Below, piece after piece: positions 1-7,665 of a DNA stretch of 64,000 nt. Position 1 is the stretch's first letter. The number at the start of each line of letters is the position of its first letter. The notes below the pieces were generated by a model. The model was not told the origin of the DNA, ran no database searches, and saw only the letters and a list, made by a program, of their open reading frames with translations. Origin of the DNA: Pseudomonas sp. (lineage in GTDB: Bacteria; Pseudomonadota; Gammaproteobacteria; Pseudomonadales; Pseudomonadaceae); NCBI RefSeq assembly GCF_002796985.1, contig NZ_PEKX01000002.1:310001-374000 (forward strand), in the 5' to 3' direction. Made by a program: the position numbers and the translations under genes.

Positions 1-143
1 GCATGCTGTTCGCCAACCGTTGCAGTTGGGCCCATGTGCTGGCGGCCTGCGCGCGGTTGCTGGACGTGCCGCGCAGCGCCTTGCTCGCGGTGGACGAAGC
101 GGCAGCGGTGGCGGGCAAGGAAAGCCCGTCCGTGCTGCGCTGA
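1..143 (+). CDS. C-terminal end of an unidentified protein (cut by window edge)
   Basis: An open frame enters from the window edge and stops at TGA 141-143, giving 46 visible residues that end ESPSVLR. Almost every third codon position is G or C, as in the real genes nearby, so it is probably the tail of a coding gene and not chance. I do not recognise the family. It converges on the DUF3820 gene, whose stop lies 40 bases away. The ATG at position 3 may be internal; the true start lies outside the window. Confidence 0.45.
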   Translation, partial: MLFANRCSWAHVLAACARLLDVPRSALLAVDEAAAVAGKESPSVLR

Positions 144-183
144 TGAGCGCTGGCGCAGCCGCCGCAGGGCGGTTGCGCGGGGC

Positions 184-399
184 TCAGCGCTTGAGCGGCT
201 TGATCAGGCCGTCGAGGCCGTCGATCTTCAGTTCCAGGGTCAGTTGCATCAGCCGGCCCAGTTCACCGGGCGGGAACTGGCCCTTCTTGTAGAACCACAG
301 CAGGTACTCGTCCGGCAGGTCCACCAGCATGCGGCCCTGGTACTTGCCGAAGGGCATCGGCGTGCGCGCGATCTTCAGCAACTGTTCCTTGTCGAGCAT
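184..399 (-). CDS. DUF3820 / QSregVF_b family small protein
   Basis: This 71-residue protein matches the DUF3820 family, with the typical core MPFGKYQGRMLVDLPDEYL followed by WFYKKG. As I recall, Pfam describes this family as putative quorum-sensing-regulated virulence factor b; the biochemical role is unknown. It has no signal peptide or membrane segment, so it is probably cytoplasmic. It lies 9 bases downstream of the PA3611-like gene on the same strand, so the two are probably co-transcribed. The family assignment is firm; any link to virulence is only the name. Confidence 0.85.
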   Translation of the reverse strand: MLDKEQLLKIARTPMPFGKYQGRMLVDLPDEYLLWFYKKGQFPPGELGRLMQLTLELKIDGLDGLIKPLKR

Positions 400-408
400 C
401 GCGGCGGC

Positions 409-822
409 TTACTTCTTCAGCTTGATCTTGCAACTGCCGGCGTCGAAACGCTCGGTGGCGACCGGAGCGTTGGTCTTGTACTCGGTGAAGCTGTAAGTGA
501 GGATCGCACCCTCGGCCAGCAGTTGGCGGTAGGCGGTGTTGCTGCACACGCTGTCGCCCAGTTGGCTGCGCACGCTGTCCGGGTTCTCGCGCATGCGCTC
601 GGCATGGCTGGCGCGGACACTCAGGTGGTTGATCAACTGCGGACCTTCCACGGTGTAGCCCTGGTCGAGAATGTCCTCGTTGATCGCGCGCGGGGTGCCT
701 TCACTGCTTTCCTTGGCGACCTTTTCCAGGGTCTGGGTCAGTTCGAAGTCCTTCTTCGACGCGGCGTGCGCGACGGGAATGACGAGGCAGAGGGCGAGGG
801 CGGTGAGGCGCAGCATGGGCAT
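409..822 (-). CDS. PA3611-like secreted protein (QSregVF family)
   Basis: This 137-residue protein starts with a signal peptide (residues 1-20, cleavage expected after AHA), so it is exported. The mature part closely resembles P. aeruginosa PA3611 as I remember it (core ASKKDFELTQTLEKVAKESS, then GTPRAINEDILDQGYTVEG), a structurally solved protein called a putative quorum-sensing-regulated virulence factor. Two Cys residues (in DSVCSNT and GSCKIK) could form a disulfide. The function is unknown. It is followed at 9 bases by the DUF3820 gene in a likely two-gene unit. Confidence 0.85.
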   Translation of the reverse strand: MPMLRLTALALCLVIPVAHAASKKDFELTQTLEKVAKESSEGTPRAINEDILDQGYTVEGPQLINHLSVRASHAERMRENPDSVRSQLGDSVCSNTAYRQLLAEGAILTYSFTEYKTNAPVATERFDAGSCKIKLKK

Positions 823-1145
823 CTCCAGACAATGGTGCCGATTCGACCGTGGCGAGCCTTCCGGGTTCGACGGTCATTCAAGCCGCTTATTGTCCCTTAA
901 AACGGCCCGCATGCCGAGACGCTATTACCGCAGGCCACGGGGTGCGCCGCCAGGCGGCCAACCCCGTCAAAGGATGGAGCGGCAAGTGCAGCAGCCATCG
1001 GACGCGCTTTTTGCCCTCGTCGGGGTGACAGTCCCTTGGCTGGTCGTCGCCTACAAGCGCTCTGGTACAATCGGCGGTCCGCAACCGTCGTCCTGTTCGA
1101 GCTTTCGATGTCCCGTCCGATCTCCCGCACCCCAGTGGCCAGCGC
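823..1145. other. Divergent intergenic region, PA3611-like / DTW gene
   Basis: These 323 bases separate two divergent genes and so should carry both promoters. A TACAAT hexamer at 1066-1071 could be a -10 box for the rightward gene, but I see no well-spaced -35 box. A 13-codon open frame (ATG 1108, TGA 1147-1149) overlaps the start codon of the DTW gene. I see no repeat or RNA gene. Confidence 0.4.
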
Positions 1146-1862
1146 ATGAGCCACGCCGTCGCCCGCCTGCGCGATGAGCGCCTGGCCCGTTGCATCAAGC
1201 CGTTCTTCGCCCGTGGCTCGCGCTCGCCGCGCTGCCCAGGCTGCCGTCTGCGGCCGAACTACTGCATGTGCAGCCTGCGCCCGCAGGTCGAGTCCGACGC
1301 GGCGATGTGCCTGGTGATGTTCGACACCGAGCCGCTCAAACCGAGCAATACCGGCTGGCTGATCGCCGAGACGGTGCCCGAGACCTGGGCCTTCGGCTGG
1401 TCGCGCATCGAGGTCGACCCGGCGCTGCTGGCGCTGCTCGATGATCCTCAGTGGCAGCCTTATGTGGTGTTCCCCGGTGAGTTCGTCCAGCCAGAGCGCG
1501 TGGTCACCACGGTGGAACCGCAGGACGGCAAGCGACCGCTGTTCATCCTGCTCGACGCCACCTGGAACGAGGCGCGCAAGATGTTCCGCAAAAGCCCCTA
1601 CCTGGACCGTTTCCCGGTGCTGAGCATCACCCCCGACGCCCTGTCGCGCTACCGCCTGCGCCGCTCGAAGTTCGACGAGCACCTGTGCACTGCCGAAGTC
1701 GCCGCACTCTGCCTCGGCCTTGCCGGCGACCGCCGCGCCGGTGATGCGCTGGATGCTTACCTGGACGTGTTCAGCGAACGCTACCTGGGCTCCAAGCGCC
1801 AGCAGCCGCTGGACGAGCAGAGCCCAGCGCATCAGGCGTTGATGCCCTTTACCCAGCGATAA
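1146..1862 (+). CDS. DTW-domain protein, probable tRNA-uridine aminocarboxypropyltransferase
   Basis: A 238-residue DTW-domain protein of the TapT/YfiP type. Characterised members transfer the 3-amino-3-carboxypropyl group of S-adenosylmethionine to a uridine in the tRNA variable loop (acp3U47). The sequence shows the N-terminal Cys cluster CPGCRLRPNYCMC (residues about 31-43), the family-naming motif here as DATW in LLDATWNEARKMF, and YRLRRSK further on. The middle residue of DTW is Ala here, a variation I believe is tolerated. The start ATG has a weak ribosome site, so the exact start is less certain. Confidence 0.8.
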   Translation: MSHAVARLRDERLARCIKPFFARGSRSPRCPGCRLRPNYCMCSLRPQVESDAAMCLVMFDTEPLKPSNTGWLIAETVPETWAFGWSRIEVDPALLALLDDPQWQPYVVFPGEFVQPERVVTTVEPQDGKRPLFILLDATWNEARKMFRKSPYLDRFPVLSITPDALSRYRLRRSKFDEHLCTAEVAALCLGLAGDRRAGDALDAYLDVFSERYLGSKRQQPLDEQSPAHQALMPFTQR

Positions 1863-1930
1863 ATCAGACCGCCAGTGCCCACCTGAAAGAAGCAACGGTC
1901 TTCTTTTTTGGAGCCTTGTGCCTGGAATTC

Positions 1931-1976
1931 CCCTCTCCCTTCGGAGCAGGGCGCGCAGCCAGGGGTAGGGAGAGGG
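1931..1976. repeat. CCCTCTCCCT...AGGGAGAGGG inverted repeat
   Basis: CCCTCTCCCT at 1931-1940 pairs perfectly with AGGGAGAGGG at 1967-1976 around a 26-base loop. It lies between the 3' ends of two convergent genes. A related element occurs at 24434-24467. Such boxes are common in Pseudomonas intergenic DNA; it may act as a terminator-like structure but lacks a clear T-run. Confidence 0.6.
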
Positions 1977-2015
1977 AAATGCCAGGCACGGACTTTCAGA
2001 AGAAGACAGTTGCTC

Positions 2016-2495
2016 CTACGAAGAGCGGCTCTGTTCCAGCAACCGCGCCGTGTCAGCGAAGCGCAACCAGACGGCGCCTTGCCATTCCAGTACGGCCAGT
2101 GGGTAACCCTGCACATCACGCATGGTCTGGCGTGGACCGCCTCCCGAGAGCAACTGCGCATCGCGCAGTGCCGGCACTACCTCGTTGCTCAGCCACTGCC
2201 GCAGGTTGCGGTTTTCCGGGTGGTAGAAATACACCAGCAGCAGGGTGTAGAGGCCGCTTTCGCTGACCAGCAATTCGTCTTCCCGGCCGCCGGCCAGCCG
2301 TTCCCAGCGGAACTGATCGGCGTCGAGCTTGCGGGTGGTGCGGCCGCTCACGTCGCAATTGGTCAGCCGCGCCAGATCACGGGCGGAGAACCAGGCCTGA
2401 CGGTCGATCATCAGGCCGCGCAGGGTGCGGTCGAAGCGCTGGAAGGTTTGGCACTGCAGGCCAGTGTTGGCCGGGAACTCAAACGAAGGGTTCAT
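2016..2495 (-). CDS. Bro-N domain protein (BRO/phage antirepressor family), stand-alone
   Basis: A 159-residue protein with a Bro-N domain over about residues 20-115, seen as WFSARDLARLTN, VSESGLYTLLLVYF and NLRQWLSNEVVPALR. Bro-N domains bind DNA and are typical of phage antirepressors and baculovirus BRO proteins, although many bacterial chromosomes carry lone copies. I chose ATG 2495 because AAGGAGA lies 6 bases upstream; the longer frame to 2561 has no good ribosome site. No other phage gene is nearby. DNA binding is inference from the family, and the cellular role is unknown. Confidence 0.72.
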   Translation of the reverse strand: MNPSFEFPANTGLQCQTFQRFDRTLRGLMIDRQAWFSARDLARLTNCDVSGRTTRKLDADQFRWERLAGGREDELLVSESGLYTLLLVYFYHPENRNLRQWLSNEVVPALRDAQLLSGGGPRQTMRDVQGYPLAVLEWQGAVWLRFADTARLLEQSRSS

Positions 2496-2953
2496 GCGGT
2501 TTCTCCTTGTACAGATCAAGAACCGCCGCCCGAACGAGGGAAGGGGAGGCGGACCGTGCAAGGGTGGAAAACCGGGTCAAAGCGCAAAAGACCGGCCGGG
2601 CCGAAGCCCGCCTCGCACGATCCGCCATAGACAGCCAGAGGCCGTCCGGCCTGGAACAACGGGCCGGACTTTCTCTGTTACGGCATTGCGCTTTAACTCA
2701 GGTTTCCACACCTGGCCACGGCTGTTCCGTGGCGGAGAAAACGCTAAGCAAAGGGCTTGTAGGACCGCAACGCCGACGCTGGGTCGGGCGCTTCCCAATT
2801 GCCTGTCCCAGGTCTTACGGAGCGATCCGCGCTTAGGAAACAGATTCAGGAAAAGCGAGGGAGGGTGACAGGTCGGCGCGTGCGCGTCTGTCGGTCGATT
2901 CTTTTCGGCCTGCCGGAAATCAGAGCTGAATTGTAGGAGCGCTGAGCTAACCC

Positions 2954-3034
2954 GTAGGATGGGTGGAGCCCAGGCGATACCGATGCTGCTGATGCCAGGA
3001 CCGATGGGTATCGCTGCGCTCCACGCCATCCTAC
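2954..3034. repeat. Long imperfect inverted repeat (GTAGGATGG...CCATCCTAC)
   Basis: The left arm 2954-2981 begins GTAGGATGGGTGGAGC and ends GCGATACC. The right arm 3007-3034 begins GGTATCGCTGCGCTCC and ends GCCATCCTAC. They pair over about 28 bases with few mismatches around a 25-base loop. One arm recurs at 57305-57332, so this is a dispersed element of this genome. It probably forms a hairpin in RNA or single-stranded DNA. Confidence 0.75.
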
Positions 3035-3065
3035 GAATGCGACCCCGGCAGCCCCGGAGGCACTC

Positions 3066-3174
3066 GGTTCGCGAGCCAGCTCGCTCCTACAGGAGTGGCG
3101 TTCGGCGAAATGTCGTCGTCAGCCGGGAGTGCTTTTTGTAGGACCGAGGGGGCGCCCAGCCCTTGCTCGCGAAC
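3066..3174. repeat. REP elements, one good and one degenerate
   Basis: The first unit (3066-3090) reads GGTTCGCGAG...GCTCGCTCCTAC, the right-hand form of the common Pseudomonas REP. The second (3138-3174) starts GTAGGACCGAG and ends CTTGCTCGCGAAC but has an extra G/C-rich insert in the middle. They lie head-to-tail at the 3' side of the EamA gene. Confidence 0.7.
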
Positions 3175-3199
3175 AGCATCGCTTTAGAAGCGAAGGCGG

Positions 3200-4084
3200 T
3201 CAGGCCGCCGTGGCCACGGCTTTCTTCGGCCACAGCTGCGCCACCAGCATGCCGGCGAGCATCAGCGCGCAGCCGAAGTAGCCGCGTACATGCAGGGTTT
3301 CGTTGAGGAACAGCGCGCCGGCGATGGCGGCAAATACGGCTTCCAGCGAGAGGATGATCGCTGCGTGGGAGGCGATGGCGTGCTTCTGAGCGATGACCTG
3401 CAGGGTGAAGCCGGTGGCGACGCCGAACAGGCCGCCGTAGAGCAGGGCGGGGCCGGCCTGGACGATGGCGTCCCAGTGAATCTCCTCGAAGACAAACGCC
3501 AGGATCATGCTCACCACCGCGCAAGTGACGAACTGCAGGAAGGCCAGGCGGATCGGGTCGTAGCGGCTGGCGAACAGGCCCACCAGCAGCACATGGCCAC
3601 CCCAGACGAAGGCACCGGTCAGTTGCAGCCAGTCACCGGAGGCAACGTGGAAGCCCGGGCCGATACTCAGCATCGCCATGCCGGTCACGGCCAGCGCCGC
3701 GCCCAGCCAGGTGCCCATGCCGGCGCGGTGGCCGATCAGCAGGCCGAGCAGCGGCACGATGATGACGTAGAGGCCGGTGATGAAGCCGGAATTGGTCACG
3801 CTGGTGAACATCAGGCCGACCTGTTGCAGGTTGATCCCCACGGTCAGCGCGGTGCCGATGGCCAGGCCCGCGAGGATCAGGCCACGGTTGAACGGCTGGG
3901 CGCCGCGCTTGCTCGACCAGGCCAGCAGCGGCAGCAGTGCCACGGCGCCAAGGGTGAAGCGCAGGCCGGTATAGAGGAAGGGACCGATGGCATCCATCCC
4001 GAGGCGTTGCGCGACGAAGGAAACCCCCCAAATCATCGCGGTGAACAGCATCAGGAGATCGGCGCGCAGCGCATGGCTTTTCAT
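3200..4084 (-). CDS. EamA/DMT-family transporter
   Basis: A 294-residue inner-membrane protein with ten predicted hydrophobic segments arranged as two EamA halves (about residues 5-135 and 145-285). Motifs include AMIWGVSFVAQ at the start of helix 1 and LSLEAVFAAIAGALFLNETL in the second half, typical of drug/metabolite transporters. The substrate cannot be read from sequence. I chose ATG 4084 (MKSHALRADLL) because the 77 residues upstream in frame are hydrophilic and unlike the family. The ribosome site ACGAG is weak. It is divergent from erdR. Confidence 0.85.
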   Translation of the reverse strand: MKSHALRADLLMLFTAMIWGVSFVAQRLGMDAIGPFLYTGLRFTLGAVALLPLLAWSSKRGAQPFNRGLILAGLAIGTALTVGINLQQVGLMFTSVTNSGFITGLYVIIVPLLGLLIGHRAGMGTWLGAALAVTGMAMLSIGPGFHVASGDWLQLTGAFVWGGHVLLVGLFASRYDPIRLAFLQFVTCAVVSMILAFVFEEIHWDAIVQAGPALLYGGLFGVATGFTLQVIAQKHAIASHAAIILSLEAVFAAIAGALFLNETLHVRGYFGCALMLAGMLVAQLWPKKAVATAA

Positions 4085-4349
4085 CTTGTTCTCGTAACGG
4101 GCAGGAAAAAAAGCGGAACTCTGCCGTAACGCCAGGCCTTTGGAAAGGGGAGCGGTGTGTCGGCGGGCACAGCGGCAGGGGCTTTCAGGCCACGGTGTAA
4201 GTACCGTTGGGCGATGTATTCGCGCGGACACCGGGGGTAGTCTTTGCGTACAATGCCTGAAGCAGTGCTCCAACCCTGCACCGACCTTTCCTGCGCAAGT
4301 CTGGCTGTTATCCACGGCGGGACTTCGGCGCGGCCTTCAAGGAAAATTC

Positions 4350-5000
4350 ATGGCTTCCTACGAGATCCTGATCGCTGACGATCACCCGCTGTTCCGCAGT
4401 GCCCTGCACCAGGCCCTGACCATCGGTCTTGGCCCCGAGGCGCGACTGTCGGAAGCGGCGAGTATCGCGGAGTTGGAGACGCGCCTGAACGAGAAGGCGG
4501 ACTGGGACCTCGTGCTGCTGGACCTGAACATGCCCGGTGCATACGGTTTCTCCGGCCTGGTGCTGTTGCGCGGGCAGTATCCGCAGATTCCGGTGGTGAT
4601 GGTCTCGGCCCAGGAGGACGCTGCGGTGGTGCAGCGCTCCCGCGAGTTCGGCGCCAGCGGTTTCATCCCCAAGTCCAGTGAACTGAGCGTGCTGCAGCAG
4701 GCCGTGCGCTCGGTGCTCGATGGCGACGTCTGGTGGCCGCCGCAAGTGGACGCGGTGACCGAGATGAGCGACGAAGTGCGCGCAGCCAGCGCGGGCCTGG
4801 CGAGCCTTACGCCGCAGCAGTTCCGGGTGCTGACGATGGTCTGCGAAGGTTTGCTGAACAAGCAGATCGCTTACGAGCTGAGCGTTTCCGAAGCCACGGT
4901 GAAGGCGCACGTCACCGCGATCTTCCGCAAGCTGAACGTGCGCACGCGTACCCAGGCGGCGCTGCTGCTGGCGCAAATGGAGTCGGTGCCTGGGGTCTGA
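4350..5000 (+). CDS. erdR: LuxR-family response regulator ErdR
   Basis: A 216-residue two-domain regulator. The receiver domain (about 1-120) has acidic residues D10/D11, phospho-acceptor D58 in LLDLNMPG and K108. A LuxR/NarL helix-turn-helix follows at about 150-210 (LTPQQFRVL to VKAHVTAIFRKLNV). It strongly resembles P. aeruginosa ErdR (PA3604), which controls ethanol and acetate use and is needed for acsA expression. As in that species it is followed by dgkA. AAGGA sits 7 bases before ATG 4350. No sensor kinase is adjacent, as expected for this orphan regulator. An acsA gene is present at 55242. Confidence 0.82.
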   Translation: MASYEILIADDHPLFRSALHQALTIGLGPEARLSEAASIAELETRLNEKADWDLVLLDLNMPGAYGFSGLVLLRGQYPQIPVVMVSAQEDAAVVQRSREFGASGFIPKSSELSVLQQAVRSVLDGDVWWPPQVDAVTEMSDEVRAASAGLASLTPQQFRVLTMVCEGLLNKQIAYELSVSEATVKAHVTAIFRKLNVRTRTQAALLLAQMESVPGV

Positions 5001-5106
5001 GGCTGTTACTGCCCGGCTATCAGCTGTCACATTCTGTAATCGCCATGACCCCTTTTTAACGATCGCTGGTATAGAGTGCGGCGACCTTTGCCAGTGAGAT
5101 TCATAC

Positions 5107-5478
5107 GTGTCCGCTTCCCCCTTCAAGGGCCAGACCGGCCTGAAACGCATCTTCAACGCCGCCGGCTATTCGCTGGCCGGCTTCGCCGCCGCCTTCAAGG
5201 GTGAAGCGGCCTTCCGCCAGCTGGTGCTGATCAACGTCATCCTGATCCCGCTGTCGTTCTTCTGCGACGTGACCCGTGGCGAGCGTGCGCTGCTGATCGC
5301 CGTGTGCCTGCTGGCGCTGATCGTCGAGCTGCTCAACTCTGCCATCGAGGCGGTGGTGGACCGGGTTTCCCTGGAGCGCCACCCGCTGTCGAAGAACGCC
5401 AAGGACATGGGCAGCGCCGCGCAGTTCGTGGCGCTGACCATCATCACCGTGACCTGGGCGGGCGTCCTGCTGGGTTGA
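5107..5478 (+). CDS. dgkA: Diacylglycerol kinase
   Basis: A 123-residue integral membrane kinase that phosphorylates diacylglycerol to phosphatidic acid and so recycles lipid released by membrane-derived glucan synthesis. The family pattern is clear: FKGEAAFRQ before helix 1 and the signature ELLNSAIEAVVDR (about residues 74-86), with three membrane helices. It starts at GTG 5107. Between erdR and dgkA there are 106 bases with a TATAGA hexamer near 5079, so dgkA may have its own promoter. Confidence 0.93.
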   Translation: MSASPFKGQTGLKRIFNAAGYSLAGFAAAFKGEAAFRQLVLINVILIPLSFFCDVTRGERALLIAVCLLALIVELLNSAIEAVVDRVSLERHPLSKNAKDMGSAAQFVALTIITVTWAGVLLG

Positions 5479-5483
5479 ATTCT

Positions 5484-5561
5484 GTAGGAGCGAGCTTGCT
5501 CGCGAACGCTTCATGCCGGCTATATCGGGATGGCGATGTTCGCGAGCAAGCTCGCTCCTAC
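5484..5561. repeat. REP pair in inverted orientation (BIME-like)
   Basis: A forward unit (5484-5507, GTAGGAGCGAGC...GCTCGCGAAC) and an inverted unit (5538-5561, GTTCGCGAGC...GCTCGCTCCTAC) are separated by 30 bases. The pair lies between the convergent ends of dgkA and finR, the usual place for such elements, and could form a large cruciform or hairpin. Confidence 0.9.
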
Positions 5562-5573
5562 GAAAGGCGCATC

Positions 5574-6500
5574 TCAGGGAATCATCGGCAGGACGATATC
5601 GTCGCTGCGCGTCACCCCGGCCGTTTCGCTGCGGCACAATTCCAGGAATTCGCGCATGGTGGCGGTCTGGTATTTCTGCCGGTGCCAGATGAAATAGAAC
5701 TGCCGGCGCAGGTCCAGGTCCGGAGTCTCCACCGGGACCAGGCTGCCACGGCGGAAGGCGTCGCGCAGGGCCAGGCGCGAGATGCAGCCGATCCCCAGTC
5801 CCGATTCCACCGCGCGCTTGATCGCCTCGGTGTGTTCCAGCTCCAGCCGCACGTTCAGCGGCTCGACGTGGTGCCGCATGGCCTGGTCGAAGGTCAGGCG
5901 CGTGCCTGAGCCCTGCTCGCGCAAAATCCACGCTTCCTCCGTCAACCGCTCCAGGCTCGCGCGGCCATCACGAGCCAGCGGGTGCTGCGGCGCGCAGAAC
6001 ACCACCAGTTCGTCTTCCATCCACGGCTGCACCTCGATGTCCGGGTGTTGGCAGTCGCCTTCGATCAGGCCCAGGTCCAGCTCGTAGTGCGCCACGCGTT
6101 GCACCACGTGGGCGGTGTTGTGCACATGCAGGCGCACCCGGCAGTCCGGCTGGCGCTGCATGAAGGTGCCGATCAGCAAGGTTGCCAGGTAGTTGCCGAT
6201 GGTCAGGGTGGCGCCCAGGTCGAGCGAGCCGAACGCGCTCTTGCCGTTGAGCATGTTCTCGATTTCGCTGCCGCGGTCGAGCAGGGCTACCGCCTGGGGC
6301 AGCATCTGGCGACCCAGGGCATTGAGGGTCAGGCGCTTGCCGGAGCGGTCGAACAGCTTGCAGTCGAACTGCCGCTCCAGCTCGCCCAGCGCGGTGCTGG
6401 TCGCCGACTGCGACATGGACAGGCCTTCGGCGGCGCGGGAGACGCTTTCCTGCTGGGCGACGGCGACGAAGACTTCGAGCTGGCGCAGGGTGAATTTCAT
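5574..6500 (-). CDS. finR: LysR-family regulator FinR
   Basis: A 308-residue LysR-type regulator: winged helix-turn-helix at residues 1-60 (FTLRQLEVFVAVAQQESVSR, then AAEGLSMSQSATSTALGELE) and a LysR substrate domain at about 90-295. It is divergent from fpr, exactly as finR/fprA are in P. putida and P. aeruginosa, where FinR activates the ferredoxin-NADP reductase gene in response to superoxide-type stress and sulfite. The name rests on that context plus the family. A REP pair lies just after its stop. Confidence 0.82.
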   Translation of the reverse strand: MKFTLRQLEVFVAVAQQESVSRAAEGLSMSQSATSTALGELERQFDCKLFDRSGKRLTLNALGRQMLPQAVALLDRGSEIENMLNGKSAFGSLDLGATLTIGNYLATLLIGTFMQRQPDCRVRLHVHNTAHVVQRVAHYELDLGLIEGDCQHPDIEVQPWMEDELVVFCAPQHPLARDGRASLERLTEEAWILREQGSGTRLTFDQAMRHHVEPLNVRLELEHTEAIKRAVESGLGIGCISRLALRDAFRRGSLVPVETPDLDLRRQFYFIWHRQKYQTATMREFLELCRSETAGVTRSDDIVLPMIP

Positions 6501-6722
6501 TCAGAGGGTCTCCGAAAAAGGCTGCGCGACATTTCGTCATCCCGGCGTAGGAAGGGCCTGACGGTATCCTTTCGCGGCGACTGGGCGGCCTTATCTGCGT
6601 TTTGGATTAGCAATATCCAGATAATTTATTTTGCGGATATTGTCGCCGCCTATAAAATGTCGCGCAATTGCGCTACGTCCGGGATTTGCTGGGGTGCGCC
6701 ACGTTTCTCCTAGGAGTCCTTG
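6501..6722. promoter_or_regulatory. finR-fpr divergent control region
   Basis: The 222-base spacer is strikingly A/T-rich around 6604-6660 in an otherwise GC-rich region. A rightward sigma70-type promoter is visible: TTGCGG (6631-6636), 16 bases, TAAAAT (6653-6658). Just upstream are symmetric elements ATTA-N12-TAAT (6606-6625) and GGAT-N7-ATCC (6604-6618), suitable as a LysR-type (FinR) operator. The binding assignment is inference. Confidence 0.55.
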
Positions 6723-7499
6723 ATGAGCAACCTGTACACCGAGCGCGTTCTCAGCGTGCACCACTGGAACGACACCCTCTTCAGCTTCAAGACCACCCGT
6801 AACCCGGGGCTGCGCTTCAAGACCGGTCAGTTCGTGATGATCGGCCTGGAAGTCAACGGTCGTCCGCTGATGCGCGCGTACAGCATCGCCAGCCCGAACT
6901 ACGAAGAGCACCTGGAGTTCTTCAGCATCAAGGTCCCGGACGGCCCGCTGACTTCGCGTCTGCAGCACCTGAAGGAAGGCGACGAGCTGATGGTCAGCCG
7001 CAAGCCCACCGGCACGCTGGTGCTGGACGACCTCAAGCCCGGCCGGCACCTGTACCTGCTGAGCACCGGCACCGGCATGGCGCCGTTCCTCTCGGTCATC
7101 CAGGACCCGGAAGTCTACGAGCGCTTCGAGAAGGTCATCCTGGTCCACGGCGTACGCTGGGTCAGCGAGCTGGCCTACGCGGACTTCATCACTAAGGTCC
7201 TGCCGGAGCACGAGTACTTCGGCGACATGGTGAAAGAGAAGCTGATCTATTGCCCGCTGGTCACCCGTGAAGAGTTCCACAGCATGGGCCGCCAGACCGA
7301 CCTGATGCGCAGCGGCAAGCTGTTCGCCGACATCGGCCTGCCGCCGATGAACCCCCAGGACGACCGCGCGATGATCTGCGGTAGCCCGAGCATGCTGGAC
7401 GAAACCAGCGAAGTGCTGAACGGCTTCGGCCTGCAGATTTCCCCGCGCATGGGCGAGCCGGGCGATTACCTGATCGAGCGGGCTTTCGTCGAGAAGTAA
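6723..7499 (+). CDS. fpr: Ferredoxin--NADP(+) reductase
   Basis: A 258-residue cytoplasmic flavoenzyme that moves electrons between NADPH and ferredoxin or flavodoxin, supporting iron-sulfur chemistry and oxidative stress defence. The FAD-binding motif RAYSIAS is at residues 51-57, the NADP-binding STGTGMAPF at about 114-122, and the protein ends FVEK. The start is ATG 6723 with TAGGAGT 5-7 bases upstream; the TTG three bases earlier is less likely. It is controlled from the shared finR region and ends in a strong hairpin terminator. Confidence 0.93.
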   Translation: MSNLYTERVLSVHHWNDTLFSFKTTRNPGLRFKTGQFVMIGLEVNGRPLMRAYSIASPNYEEHLEFFSIKVPDGPLTSRLQHLKEGDELMVSRKPTGTLVLDDLKPGRHLYLLSTGTGMAPFLSVIQDPEVYERFEKVILVHGVRWVSELAYADFITKVLPEHEYFGDMVKEKLIYCPLVTREEFHSMGRQTDLMRSGKLFADIGLPPMNPQDDRAMICGSPSMLDETSEVLNGFGLQISPRMGEPGDYLIERAFVEK

Positions 7500-7538
7500 G
7501 CCGAGAAGTCAGCAGCGTCCGACCTTTCAGTCGAAAGA

Positions 7539-7573
7539 ACGCCGCGATTCCTTTGGAATCGCGGCGTTTTTAA
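7539..7573 (+). terminator. Intrinsic terminator after fpr
   Basis: ACGCCGCGATTC pairs with GAATCGCGGCGT around a short CTTTG-type loop and is followed by TTTT. It sits 40 bases after the fpr stop. Confidence 0.9.
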
Positions 7574-7588
7574 TTGTGCGGTGTTTTT

Positions 7589-7658
7589 GTAGGAGCGAGC
7601 TTGCTCGCGAACCTGCAAGGCACGGTGCTGCTCTGTTCGCGAGCAAGCTCGCTCCTAC
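7589..7658. repeat. REP pair in inverted orientation
   Basis: A forward unit at 7589-7612 and an inverted unit at 7635-7658 share the GTAGGAGCGAGC / GCTCGCTCCTAC form. They are separated by 22 bases and lie between the convergent fpr and VOC genes. Confidence 0.9.
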
Positions 7659-7665
7659 CGATGCC

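Larger units (their letters stand above)
2496..3199. other. 704-bp gene-free gap with several repeats
   Basis: No convincing gene lies here; the open frames on both strands lack family signatures and ribosome sites. The right half holds a long imperfect inverted repeat (2954-3034), a REP half-unit (3066-3090) and a degenerate REP (3138-3174). The left half (2496-2950) holds nothing I can name beyond the leader of the Bro-N gene. Confidence 0.6.

Noticed and set aside
1108..1149. 13-codon leader frame overlapping the DTW start codon
   Set aside because: Too short to separate from chance and without a clear ribosome site; noted only as a possible coupling element.
2577..3029. 150-codon leftward frame in the 2.5-3.2 kb gap
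   Set aside because: It runs through the GTAGGATGG repeat and has no family match; codon bias is unlike the neighbours.
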